Positions 36,421-44,353 of a DNA stretch of 48,916 bases are shown here, piece after piece. Made by a program: the position numbers and the translations under genes. Source of the DNA: a virus; IMG/VR virus record IMGVR_UViG_3300017967_000039, positions 1 through 48,916 of that record. One strand, given 5' to 3'. Position 1 is the stretch's first letter, and every line of letters begins with the position of its first letter. The notes under the pieces were generated by a model. The model was given only the letters and a program-made list of their open reading frames with translations. It did no database searches and was not told the DNA's origin.

Positions 36421-39227
36421 GTCAAGAATTTAAAGTTTATGATTATGATATAATTTATCTCAGCTATGACGAACCAAATGCTGAAGAAAATTACTACGAT
36501 CTAAAACAAAAGATTCCATGGGCAAAACGCATACATGGAGTAGAAGGATCTGATGCAGCACACAAAGCCTGCGCAGAATTATCTGAAACTGAACGTTTTA
36601 TTACTATCGACGGAGATAATAAAGTATCTCATAATTTTATTTCTGAAGAACTACATTTTAGTGACGACAAAGATCTAAGCAAATGTGTCATAAGTTTTAG
36701 TGCATATAACATGATAAATGGTCTTGTATACGGTAACGGCGGAATAAAATGCTGGCCAACAGAGCTTGTCAAAATTATGCGTACACACGAAAACGCAGAT
36801 CCTGACAATACTGCTGCAGGAATTGATTTTTGTTGGGATTTAGAATACTTGCAAATTAACAAACTTCACAGTCATGTTTACAATAACGCAACACCGTGGC
36901 AGGCTTGGAGAGCCGGATTCCGTGAAGGTGTAAAAATGAGTCTGCTCGAAGGCAAAAAACCAGACAAGGACAAATTTAATACACAAGTTGCAAGAAAAAA
37001 TCTTGATAGGTTAAAAATTTGGACAACAGTGGGCGAGGATGTAAAAAATGGTCTTTGGGCAATCTATGGAGCTCGCGAAGGTGTGTATAAAACCATGTGT
37101 ACAGACTGGGATTATGTAAATGTTCGTGACTTTGAGTATCTAAATAATTTATGGAAAGAAGAATACAGTAAAATACGTGAAGAGGATTTAAGATACGAAA
37201 TAATAGGACTAGGGCACACACTGAGAGAAGAATTAGATCTTAATATTCCTGTAGATCATTACAATACTGAACAAAGTAAGTTTTTTAAAAGTGTTTATAC
37301 ACCGCCAGAAAGAGCTCCTCAGACGTTTTTATCTGAAAAAGAAAAATCAGAATATGATATTGTAATGATTAGTTACAACGAACCTAATGCAGAAGAAAAT
37401 TATCACAAACTAAAAACACGTTTCCCCCGTGCAAAGCGTATTCACGGTGTAAAAGGAATTCCAAAAGCACATCAGGAAGCTGCAAAACTTTGTAAAACAG
37501 ATTTAATTTGGATAGTTGACGGTGATGCTGATATAAAAGATGATTTTAATTTTGATTACAAGTCGCCTAACCATGAAATGAACTATGTTAAGGTTTGGAG
37601 AAGCGAAAATCCAGTAAATGGGTTGAAATATGGTTACGGCGGAGTAAAACTTTTTCCTAGACAGGCAACAATTGAAATGGATATTACCAAACCCGATATG
37701 ACCACTAGTATCAGCAGGCATTTTAGACCTATGCCTAGTGTAAGTAATGTAACTTCCTTCAATACAGATGCATTTAGTGCATGGAAAAGTGGATTTAGAG
37801 AATGTGCAAAGCTAGCCAGTAGCATTATAGATAGACAAAAGCAAGACGAAACAGACAAACGTCTTACAGCCTGGTGTCAAGATGCTGACCAATCTATACC
37901 TTTTGCTAATGAAGCAGTTCAAGGTGCAAGAGAAGGAAGAAAGTATGGTGAAAAATTCAAAAATAATCTAGAGAAATTAAATCTTATAAATGATTTTGAC
38001 TGGTTGCAACAGCAATTCAAAAAAAGCTATAAAACTGAGGATAAACCTTCACAGACAACCAATGATAACGCAGACGAATTTGTAAAAGAAATTTTAGATA
38101 GATTTGAAATATTATATCCTAAAGAAAAAGTTAGTAATTTTAGGAGATTTTATTCTTCACAGGAACTTACAAGTTTATTCAAACTCGTAGATAACGATGA
38201 TTTAAGAAAAGCAATAGTAGAAAAAAATCTACACAGTATTTTTAGATTAGTAGACGTTGACGATGATTTAAGAAAAGCAATAGTAGAAAAAAACCTACAT
38301 AGTATTTTTAGAATAGTTGAAACCGATGATGATTTAAGAAAAGCAATAGTAGAAAAAAATCTACACAGTATTTTTAGATTAGTAAATGCTGACGATGATT
38401 TAAGAAAAGCAATAGTAGAAGAAAACTTGCATAGCATTTTTAGATTATTAGATAATGATGATCTAAGGAAAGCAGTAATTGATAAAAACATGTACAGTCT
38501 TGCGAGATTACTACCAGAACTTCAAGACGAAATGAAAGTTGCGTTGAACAACGATCAATATGCGCTATGGAGAGTGTTAGAAAATTATACTAGTAGTTCT
38601 TTAATTAAACCTATAAAAACGTTAGTAAATGAAAATAAAAACTTTGACAAAGATTGTATTAGTAGAGGACAACTCAAAAGTAAAATATGGTTAATTGATA
38701 CACTATTACAACTTGATGTGAAATTAGGCAATGTATTTTTATGTGCTGGTTGGTATGCTACTATAGTTCCTCTTTTAGTTGAAAAAGGATTACAGTTTAA
38801 TTCCATAAGAAGTTTTGACATTGATCCAGATGTTTGGAAAATTTCGGAAATATTTAACAAAGATCTAGTTGCAAATGGTTGGAAATTTAAAGCTCAAACT
38901 TTAGATATACATGATTTAAAATATGATGAATTTAAATTCACAACTATTAAAAGCAATGGTGAAACAGAACAATTAAAAGAAAGTGCTAATACAATTATTA
39001 ATACAAGTTGTGAACACATAGAAAACTTTAGTGAATGGTATAATAAAATACCAACAGGTAAATTGGTCATTTTACAAAGTAATAATTATTTTGAACTGCC
39101 AGAACATGTAAATTGTGTAGAGGATTCTGTACATTTTGAAAAAATGGCACCGTTTAGTAAAGTATTGTTTACCGGAGAACTTGAATTAGAAAAATATACG
39201 AGGTACATGAGAATTGGATATAAGTAA
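36417..39227 (+). CDS. Fusion of two glycosyltransferase-like domains, a 22-residue repeat array and a methyltransferase-like domain
   Basis: The 936 residues have four parts. Two copies of a GT-A-like domain occupy about 8-285 and 313-535. Each starts with D-I-x-x-x-S-Y-x-E-P-N-A-E-E-N-Y, then A-K-R-I-H-G-V, and carries an Asp-Gly-Asp triplet (65-67; 369-370 with the preceding Asp at 368) and a YGxGGxK segment. Residues about 588-720 are tandem 22-residue repeats. Residues about 745-936 look like a SAM-dependent methyltransferase: VFLCAGWYATIVPLL (773-787, loop I), IRSFDIDPDVW (797-807, acidic loop) and NTSCEHI (862-868). The likely role is sugar transfer plus methylation on one scaffold. 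It overlaps both neighbours, by 4 and 14 bases. Confidence 0.65.
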   Translation: MSQEFKVYDYDIIYLSYDEPNAEENYYDLKQKIPWAKRIHGVEGSDAAHKACAELSETERFITIDGDNKVSHNFISEELHFSDDKDLSKCVISFSAYNMINGLVYGNGGIKCWPTELVKIMRTHENADPDNTAAGIDFCWDLEYLQINKLHSHVYNNATPWQAWRAGFREGVKMSLLEGKKPDKDKFNTQVARKNLDRLKIWTTVGEDVKNGLWAIYGAREGVYKTMCTDWDYVNVRDFEYLNNLWKEEYSKIREEDLRYEIIGLGHTLREELDLNIPVDHYNTEQSKFFKSVYTPPERAPQTFLSEKEKSEYDIVMISYNEPNAEENYHKLKTRFPRAKRIHGVKGIPKAHQEAAKLCKTDLIWIVDGDADIKDDFNFDYKSPNHEMNYVKVWRSENPVNGLKYGYGGVKLFPRQATIEMDITKPDMTTSISRHFRPMPSVSNVTSFNTDAFSAWKSGFRECAKLASSIIDRQKQDETDKRLTAWCQDADQSIPFANEAVQGAREGRKYGEKFKNNLEKLNLINDFDWLQQQFKKSYKTEDKPSQTTNDNADEFVKEILDRFEILYPKEKVSNFRRFYSSQELTSLFKLVDNDDLRKAIVEKNLHSIFRLVDVDDDLRKAIVEKNLHSIFRIVETDDDLRKAIVEKNLHSIFRLVNADDDLRKAIVEENLHSIFRLLDNDDLRKAVIDKNMYSLARLLPELQDEMKVALNNDQYALWRVLENYTSSSLIKPIKTLVNENKNFDKDCISRGQLKSKIWLIDTLLQLDVKLGNVFLCAGWYATIVPLLVEKGLQFNSIRSFDIDPDVWKISEIFNKDLVANGWKFKAQTLDIHDLKYDEFKFTTIKSNGETEQLKESANTIINTSCEHIENFSEWYNKIPTGKLVILQSNNYFELPEHVNCVEDSVHFEKMAPFSKVLFTGELELEKYTRYMRIGYK
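38178..38576 (+). repeat. 66-bp in-frame tandem repeats encoding 22-residue units
   Basis: The block gatgatttaagaaaagcaat recurs at 38196, 38262 and 38328 and again in the fourth unit, exactly 66 bases apart, with nearly identical DNA between. The first four protein units share DLRKAIVEKNLHSIFR with small changes; two more diverged units follow (DLRKAVIDKNMYSLAR and a weaker one). The low divergence points to recent duplication. The units are helical and amphipathic and probably stack as a solenoid or spacer between the transferase and methyltransferase parts. Confidence 0.85.
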
Positions 39228-39444
39228 CCTAACACTTAGACAGTTGCAGCAAGAAAGTGCTAGAGCACTAAGTACTATGCAAGCAACAAACAACAACATA
39301 TACCAATTTAATCAACAAGCACACCATAATAGTCAAAATTGGTATATGGCAGTTATTAAATGGTATGTTGAAAAATATGGAGATTTACCTAGCCGAATTG
39401 GTCCAGGTAAAGATGTAAAATTAGTATTGGAAGATCATGATTAA
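39214..39444 (+). CDS. Small protein (76 residues) immediately before the first radical SAM gene
   Basis: The frame starts at a TTG at 39214 inside the end of the previous gene, with GAGG ten bases upstream and an in-frame TGA just before. An ATG at residue 21 lacks a ribosome site. The protein is Gln/Asn-rich and helical at its start (SNLTLRQLQQESARAL), then has NWYMAVIKWYVEKYGDLP and a short tail. It has no cysteine and no membrane segment. It overlaps the following radical SAM gene by eight bases. It is probably real because coupling is tight on both sides and the frame fills the only gap. Function is unknown; a substrate or partner of the radical SAM enzyme is one idea. Confidence 0.6.
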   Translation: MDISNLTLRQLQQESARALSTMQATNNNIYQFNQQAHHNSQNWYMAVIKWYVEKYGDLPSRIGPGKDVKLVLEDHD

Positions 39445-40576
39445 CAAACTTAATTGTTTAGCGCCATACGGTCATTATCATCTAGATGTACACGGTTACG
39501 CAAAACCTTGTTGTTGGTGGATGATAGATCCTAATAGAAAATTATCAGAATTTTCATGTTTAGAAGAAATAGGAAAGTTTCATGCAAACATGATGTTAGA
39601 TGATAACTTGTTAGACACTTCGTGTGCTAAATGTATCCTATACGAACAAAAAGATACAAATAGTCTGCGTAATATTATTCATAGAAATGTTACGGAGCAA
39701 GACGAATTGCATAGGCCTGTTGAATTAGAAATAAGTTTAGACAGTGTATGTAATTTTGCATGTATTATTTGTGACAGTGCTAGAAGTAGTAAATGGAGAA
39801 GTTTACAAAAGAAAGTAGATTGGACTCCAAAGCAAAATTCAGAAGATCCATCTCATTTTGAAACTGTAATGCGTCTTTTGAAAAACAGTGATCTTTCACA
39901 ATTAAAAGAAATAAAAATGTTAGGCGGCGAACCTTTTTATACAAAGAAATTTCATGAATTTGTAAATTTAATTAGTGAAAAATGTGATATATCAAAAATT
40001 ACACTAATGATAACAAGTAACATGTCTGTATTTCCCAATGACGAATTATATAAGACGCTGTTTAGATTTAAAAAAATAAAATTAATGGCAAGTTTAGATG
40101 CCATAGGAACTACAGCAGAAGTAGTAAGATTTGGTACAAAATGGAAACAAGTTGACAAAAATATTACACGTTGGATAGAAGAAGTTAATAGGCGTAATGG
40201 CGAAGGCATATCACTAGCATTTGGACCAACATTCAGTTTATACAATCTAGAACATGTTAATACTTTAAAAAATTGGTACGTAAGAAAAACAAGATTTAAA
40301 TTTTATATGGTTTTTACATTAGCAAGAGAACCTTATCTTACAATAGAAAATTTAGATAAAGAATTTAGAAGTCAATTTGACAAACATCTGTTCCCCCATC
40401 CTAGATGGAGTATGGGAGAAGATTTTTTTAGCAAATGGCCTAAAAAAGAAAATGTAGATTATGATTTAATATACAGATACATTGATACATATTCAACTAT
40501 GACCGGAACAGACATTGCTAGTACAATACCAAAAACAATGGAACAATTAGAAAAACAACGCAGGGATATTTCATGA
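39437..40576 (+). CDS. Radical SAM protein 1, with N-terminal twitch-like cysteine module
   Basis: The 379 residues carry a radical SAM CxxxCxxC at C105-C109-C112 (CNFACIIC), which binds the 4Fe-4S cluster that cleaves S-adenosylmethionine, and a GGEP motif at 163-166 for the SAM amino group. The N-terminus has C7, a C25-C26 pair after a G-x-x-x-P and C63/C66 (CAKC), a layout that suggests an auxiliary cluster (twitch/SPASM-like) placed before the catalytic barrel. Genes 5 and 6 of this series have the same plan. The substrate is unknown. It overlaps its neighbours by eight and four bases. Confidence 0.8.
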   Translation: MINKLNCLAPYGHYHLDVHGYAKPCCWWMIDPNRKLSEFSCLEEIGKFHANMMLDDNLLDTSCAKCILYEQKDTNSLRNIIHRNVTEQDELHRPVELEISLDSVCNFACIICDSARSSKWRSLQKKVDWTPKQNSEDPSHFETVMRLLKNSDLSQLKEIKMLGGEPFYTKKFHEFVNLISEKCDISKITLMITSNMSVFPNDELYKTLFRFKKIKLMASLDAIGTTAEVVRFGTKWKQVDKNITRWIEEVNRRNGEGISLAFGPTFSLYNLEHVNTLKNWYVRKTRFKFYMVFTLAREPYLTIENLDKEFRSQFDKHLFPHPRWSMGEDFFSKWPKKENVDYDLIYRYIDTYSTMTGTDIASTIPKTMEQLEKQRRDIS

Positions 40577-41319
40577 AAAAAATAGCAGTAATTGGTTGTA
40601 GTTTTAGTAGATGGATTGAACCAAAATTCCGTGATAAACCGCATAAAGCAAAATGTTGGCCTTTTGCATTATCTCAGATCAACGAAGATTTAGAAGTACA
40701 CAACTATGCAATGTATGCAAATTCTTGCAACATGCAATATTTTCAGGCTGTTGAATTTATAAAACGTAAGCAAGAATATGATGCATTCGTTGTACAATGG
40801 ACCACAGAAAATAGATTTACTTTTATGATAAATCCTAAAGAGCCATTACCGTATTTAAGAATTACACAGTATTCAGATAAAATTCCTAACTATTTTCATA
40901 TTCCGGAAGAAGAAAATAAATGGATGAATATTAATAATGAAATGATGCATATATCTCCAGGTGTGCTAAAAAGATTTACAGATAGAGAAATTAAAAATAA
41001 TCGATTTTTATCAGCTGGCGTAACTTTTATGACCAACGGTGTTGGTGTAGGTGGATATTATGGGTCTAGAGAATCTATTAAAGCATTACAATTTACACTG
41101 AAAGAAATAGCAAAAAGTTCTGGAGCACCATTATACCAAATGGATTGGCTTGATAGACAAGACAGTGTAATAGAAAATGATATAGACACTGTAGATTTAA
41201 TTGTCGAGAAACATTTTAGTTTTAAAGAATATGTTGCAGATGAAGGATATCATTTTAACAGTGCAGGCTCAGATGCAGTTGCCGCAAAAGTAAATGATTG
41301 GATAAAAAATAATGTATAA
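40573..41319 (+). CDS. SGNH/GDSL-hydrolase-like protein
   Basis: The 248 residues begin IAVIGCSFSRW, which fits block I of SGNH hydrolases with the catalytic serine in G-x-S (S10), and end with DEGYHFNSAGSDAVAAKV (about 222-239), which fits block V with Asp and His three to four residues apart. A block III-like Asn is plausible at NGVGVGGYYGS (about 155-165). Such enzymes remove or transfer acyl groups, for example O-acetyl groups on glycans. There is no signal peptide, so it would act in the cytoplasm or in the virion. It sits between two radical SAM genes with four- and eight-base overlaps, so it is part of the same pathway. Confidence 0.65.
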   Translation: MKKIAVIGCSFSRWIEPKFRDKPHKAKCWPFALSQINEDLEVHNYAMYANSCNMQYFQAVEFIKRKQEYDAFVVQWTTENRFTFMINPKEPLPYLRITQYSDKIPNYFHIPEEENKWMNINNEMMHISPGVLKRFTDREIKNNRFLSAGVTFMTNGVGVGGYYGSRESIKALQFTLKEIAKSSGAPLYQMDWLDRQDSVIENDIDTVDLIVEKHFSFKEYVADEGYHFNSAGSDAVAAKVNDWIKNNV

Positions 41320-42379
41320 TTACCAAGATATAAAAACAATTCATTTAGAAGTCACACAAAATTGTCAAGCTGCATGTCCTATGTGTGATCGAAACATGAA
41401 TGGTGAAGGAATAAATCCACATATTAATCTTGATGAACTTACACTAGAAGATTGCAAACGTATTTTTCAACCAGAATTTATAAAACAACTTAACACAATG
41501 TACATGTGCGGCAACTTAGGTGATCCTATTGTTGCACGAGATACATTGGAAATATTCAAATATTTTAGAGAGCAAAACCCTACAATGTGGTTAAGCATGA
41601 ACACAAACGGAGGAGCAAAAAATGCAGATTGGTGGAGTGAGTTGGCCCATGTCTTCGGAAGAATGGGGGCTGTTATTTTTAGTGTGGACGGTCTTAGCGA
41701 TACGAATCATGTTTATAGACAAGGGGTAGTATGGAATAACGTAGAACGTAACATGCGAGCGTTCATAGATGCAGGAGGTAGAGCTCGCTGGGATTTCCTT
41801 ATTTTTGAACACAATCAGCACCAAGTAGAAGAAGCTGAAGCATTAGCAAATGAGTGGGGCTGTGAAAAATTTATGAAAAAGAAAACAGGAAGATTCATTG
41901 ATACAAAATCAAACAAAAAAGAAAAGCACCAAGCCAAAGACCGCAAAGGCAAAGATTCAGCAGAGCTTAAAAAGCCAGACGCAAAATACCAGAACAAAGC
42001 TCTCAGCAAGCAAGAAACTATACTCAAGAAATACGGTAGTATGGACGCATATTATGATGCGGCTCCTATCATTTGTAAAGTTAAAAAAGAAAACAGTTTG
42101 TTTATCACAGCAGAAGGACTAGCATTACCTTGTTGCTGGACTGCTGGGCGTATGTACAAATGGTGGCATAAAGATCCTAAAGTTGAACAGATATGGGACT
42201 TTATACCAGATAAAAATGCTATTGATGCACGTAATGGTTTACAAAAAGTTTTTGAAACTGGTATATTTGAAGAAATACAAGCCAGTTGGAGTAAACAAAG
42301 TTGTGATAATGGAAAACTCAAAGTGTGTGCAATGAAGTGTGGCGCCGAGTTCGATCCTTTTACAGAGCAGTTTAAATAA
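41312..42379 (+). CDS. Radical SAM protein 2, SPASM-type, non-canonical GDP motif
   Basis: The 355 residues have CQAACPMC (C18-C22-C25) in a short N-terminal strand. Where most family members have GGEP it has CGNLGDP (66-72). SMNTNGG (95-101) and a DGLSDTNHVYR stretch (126-136) follow the usual barrel order. C-terminal cysteines C255, C274-C275, C331, C339 and C343 suggest a SPASM-like domain with one or more extra clusters. A Lys-rich insert (about 186-245) separates the two halves. It is closely related to the next two genes (DWWSEL, then R-N-M-x-A-(F/Y), then AGGRA). These enzymes often modify peptides or sugars; the substrate is unknown. Confidence 0.82.
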   Translation: MYNYQDIKTIHLEVTQNCQAACPMCDRNMNGEGINPHINLDELTLEDCKRIFQPEFIKQLNTMYMCGNLGDPIVARDTLEIFKYFREQNPTMWLSMNTNGGAKNADWWSELAHVFGRMGAVIFSVDGLSDTNHVYRQGVVWNNVERNMRAFIDAGGRARWDFLIFEHNQHQVEEAEALANEWGCEKFMKKKTGRFIDTKSNKKEKHQAKDRKGKDSAELKKPDAKYQNKALSKQETILKKYGSMDAYYDAAPIICKVKKENSLFITAEGLALPCCWTAGRMYKWWHKDPKVEQIWDFIPDKNAIDARNGLQKVFETGIFEEIQASWSKQSCDNGKLKVCAMKCGAEFDPFTEQFK

Positions 42380-42390
42380 GTACGTATATA

Positions 42391-43422
42391 ATGAATATCG
42401 ATAACATTAAAAAGATTGAACTTGAAATTACAAGTGACTGCAATGCAGCCTGCCCAGGCTGTGCTAGAACACAAAATTTAGATATACTAGAAATTAATAG
42501 TTTTAAGTTATCTGATCTTGTGCGATTGTTTCCTAATGAAAGATATATCAAAAATAAACAGTTTAAATTTTGTGGTGTGCTTGGCGATCCTGCACTTAAC
42601 AAAGATGCAGTTGAAATGACTCGTTATCTTTCTGAACAAGGAGGGTACAGTCAATGGAGTACAAACGGAGCATATCAAACAACAGATTGGTGGTCTGAAT
42701 TAGGAAAAATTAGTAAAAAAACCAAATTGGTAGATGTAAATTTTTGCGTAGACGGACATAAAGAAACTAATCATATCTATAGAGTAGGTACTAATTGGAA
42801 AGTGCTTGAACGGAATATGCAAGCATATAGCGATGCTGGCGGCAGAGCAACTTGGATTTTTATAGTATTTGATCATAATGAACACGAATTAGAATCTGCA
42901 AAAGCACATGCGAACAAATTAGGATTTAAGTTTGCAACTAGAACAGGCATGCGTAATAGTTACCATGATTGGGTTGCAAAAATAGGTAAGAAAAATGATC
43001 AAAAAGAAGTTGTTATAACAACAACAGGTGACAAAGAACATAGTAAAAAAGATCAAGTACAAAAACTTGACAAACTTATAAAAGAAAACAAAGTAGATAA
43101 AGAAGTAATTAGCACAGTTAAATGTAAACTAATACACGAAGGCGAAATATTTATAAGTGCAAAGCAAGAGCTTTGGCCGTGTTGTTTTTTATGGGATAGT
43201 GCTTTTAAAAACAAAGAAAACATTTTAGAAAAACTCGATGAATATTCTACAGGTTGGAATAATCTAAAAACAAAAACTATTAATGATGTTTTACTGCATC
43301 CTTGGTTTGATAAAATACTAAGTGAAAGTTGGAACCCTGCTCATGACAAGCATCTTCCAAGATGTATAAAAACTTGTGCATATAACAAAGCATATCAGAA
43401 TGAGATAAAACATGTGGTCTAG
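42391..43422 (+). CDS. Radical SAM protein 3, SPASM-type paralogue
   Basis: The 343 residues are paralogous to the preceding protein: CNAACPGC (C17-C21-C24), CGVLGDP at 61-67 in place of GGEP, STNGAYQTTDWWSEL, DGHKETNHIYR, and AGGRATWIFIVFDHNEHEL. The C-terminal cysteines C245, C264-C265, C325 and C329 again suggest a SPASM-like auxiliary cluster. A charged Lys-rich linker lies at about 197-240. It is the only gene of the cluster separated from its predecessor, by 11 bases. Its stop overlaps the next start by 11 bases. The tandem position points to gene duplication with substrate divergence. Confidence 0.82.
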   Translation: MNIDNIKKIELEITSDCNAACPGCARTQNLDILEINSFKLSDLVRLFPNERYIKNKQFKFCGVLGDPALNKDAVEMTRYLSEQGGYSQWSTNGAYQTTDWWSELGKISKKTKLVDVNFCVDGHKETNHIYRVGTNWKVLERNMQAYSDAGGRATWIFIVFDHNEHELESAKAHANKLGFKFATRTGMRNSYHDWVAKIGKKNDQKEVVITTTGDKEHSKKDQVQKLDKLIKENKVDKEVISTVKCKLIHEGEIFISAKQELWPCCFLWDSAFKNKENILEKLDEYSTGWNNLKTKTINDVLLHPWFDKILSESWNPAHDKHLPRCIKTCAYNKAYQNEIKHVV

Positions 43423-44353
43423 TGAAACGTTAGAATGGATTGATATAGAACTTACAAGTTTTTGCAACATTAAGTGCAAAGGCTGTTTTCGTGTGCTTTC
43501 CAAAGAAGCAGATAAAATATTAAACAAAACTTATCTTGATGTAAATGTAATTAAAGAAAAGTTTCAAAAAGAAATGTTTCCTAATATCAAAATTATTAAT
43601 TTTTGTGGAAGTGTAGATGAGCCAACTACGCATCCAGATTTTTTTGAAATTATAGAACATTTTGCAAGTTGGGATTGCCATATTAATATTGCTACTAACG
43701 GTAGTCTACGCACCACAAACTGGTGGGCAAAACTTGCAACAATACTTCCATTTAGTCATAAAGTTACCTGGGGAATAGACGGCAGTGATGAACTCAGCGA
43801 ACAATACAGAGAAGGTAGTAGTTTTAAAAAAGTAAGAGACAATTGGAGAGCTTTTATAGGCGCCGGCGGCAAAGCAAATTGGCAGTTTATAAGTTTTGAG
43901 CATAACGAACATCAACTCGAAATAGCAAGACAAATGGCTAAGGATGAAGGGTTTAAAGAGTTTAAAACAATTATTAGTCATAGAAAAGACACTGGCGATA
44001 TTAAACACAAAAAAGTAGAAGTAGAAGAATCGCCTTGTATTAGTTGTAAATATGGAAATCAAAAACGAATCTTCGTAAACCATATGGGCAATGTTATACC
44101 GTGCTGTCATCTTAACAGTAAAATGTTAGAATTTGCAGTTAACAACAAACAAAAAGACAAATTTGAAGAAATACTTGTTGATAATGATTATCTAAATGAC
44201 ATTAATTTAAAAAATGTAAGTTTAGAACAAGCAATGACAGGAAAAGTTTGGACAGCAATACAAAATAGTTGGACCGGAAATGATCGTATACCTAAGTGTC
44301 AAAGTACTTGTAAAGAGAACAAGCGTGACAAATTTATAAAGGAAAAATTATAA
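43412..44353 (+). CDS. Radical SAM protein 4, SPASM-type paralogue
   Basis: The 313-residue protein is the third member of the paralogous set: CNIKCKGC (C18-C22-C25), CGSVDEP at 65-71 in the SAM-binding position, IATNGSLRTTNWWAKL, and AGGKANWQFISFEHNEHQL. It has the shortest linker of the three. The C-terminal cysteines are C209 and C212 (CISC), C231-C232, C296 and C300, giving enough ligands for an auxiliary cluster. The order within the triplet (motifs GDP, GDP, DEP) suggests separate steps on related substrates. The stop overlaps the next start by one base (TAATG). Confidence 0.8.
   Translation: MWSSETLEWIDIELTSFCNIKCKGCFRVLSKEADKILNKTYLDVNVIKEKFQKEMFPNIKIINFCGSVDEPTTHPDFFEIIEHFASWDCHINIATNGSLRTTNWWAKLATILPFSHKVTWGIDGSDELSEQYREGSSFKKVRDNWRAFIGAGGKANWQFISFEHNEHQLEIARQMAKDEGFKEFKTIISHRKDTGDIKHKKVEVEESPCISCKYGNQKRIFVNHMGNVIPCCHLNSKMLEFAVNNKQKDKFEEILVDNDYLNDINLKNVSLEQAMTGKVWTAIQNSWTGNDRIPKCQSTCKENKRDKFIKEKL

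Noticed and set aside
38150-38491. Repetitive 113-codon minus-strand frame opposite the 66-bp repeats
   Set aside because: Its repeats are simply the reverse strand of the in-frame repeats of the fusion gene; nothing supports translation.
38178-38576. CRISPR-like regular repeats
   Set aside because: Units are contiguous, in frame and without unique spacers; they encode a 22-residue protein repeat.
42370-42390. TTAAATAAG before radical SAM gene 3 as a late promoter
   Set aside because: It lies across the previous stop codon and lacks the ATAAATA core; ordinary A/T-rich sequence explains it.
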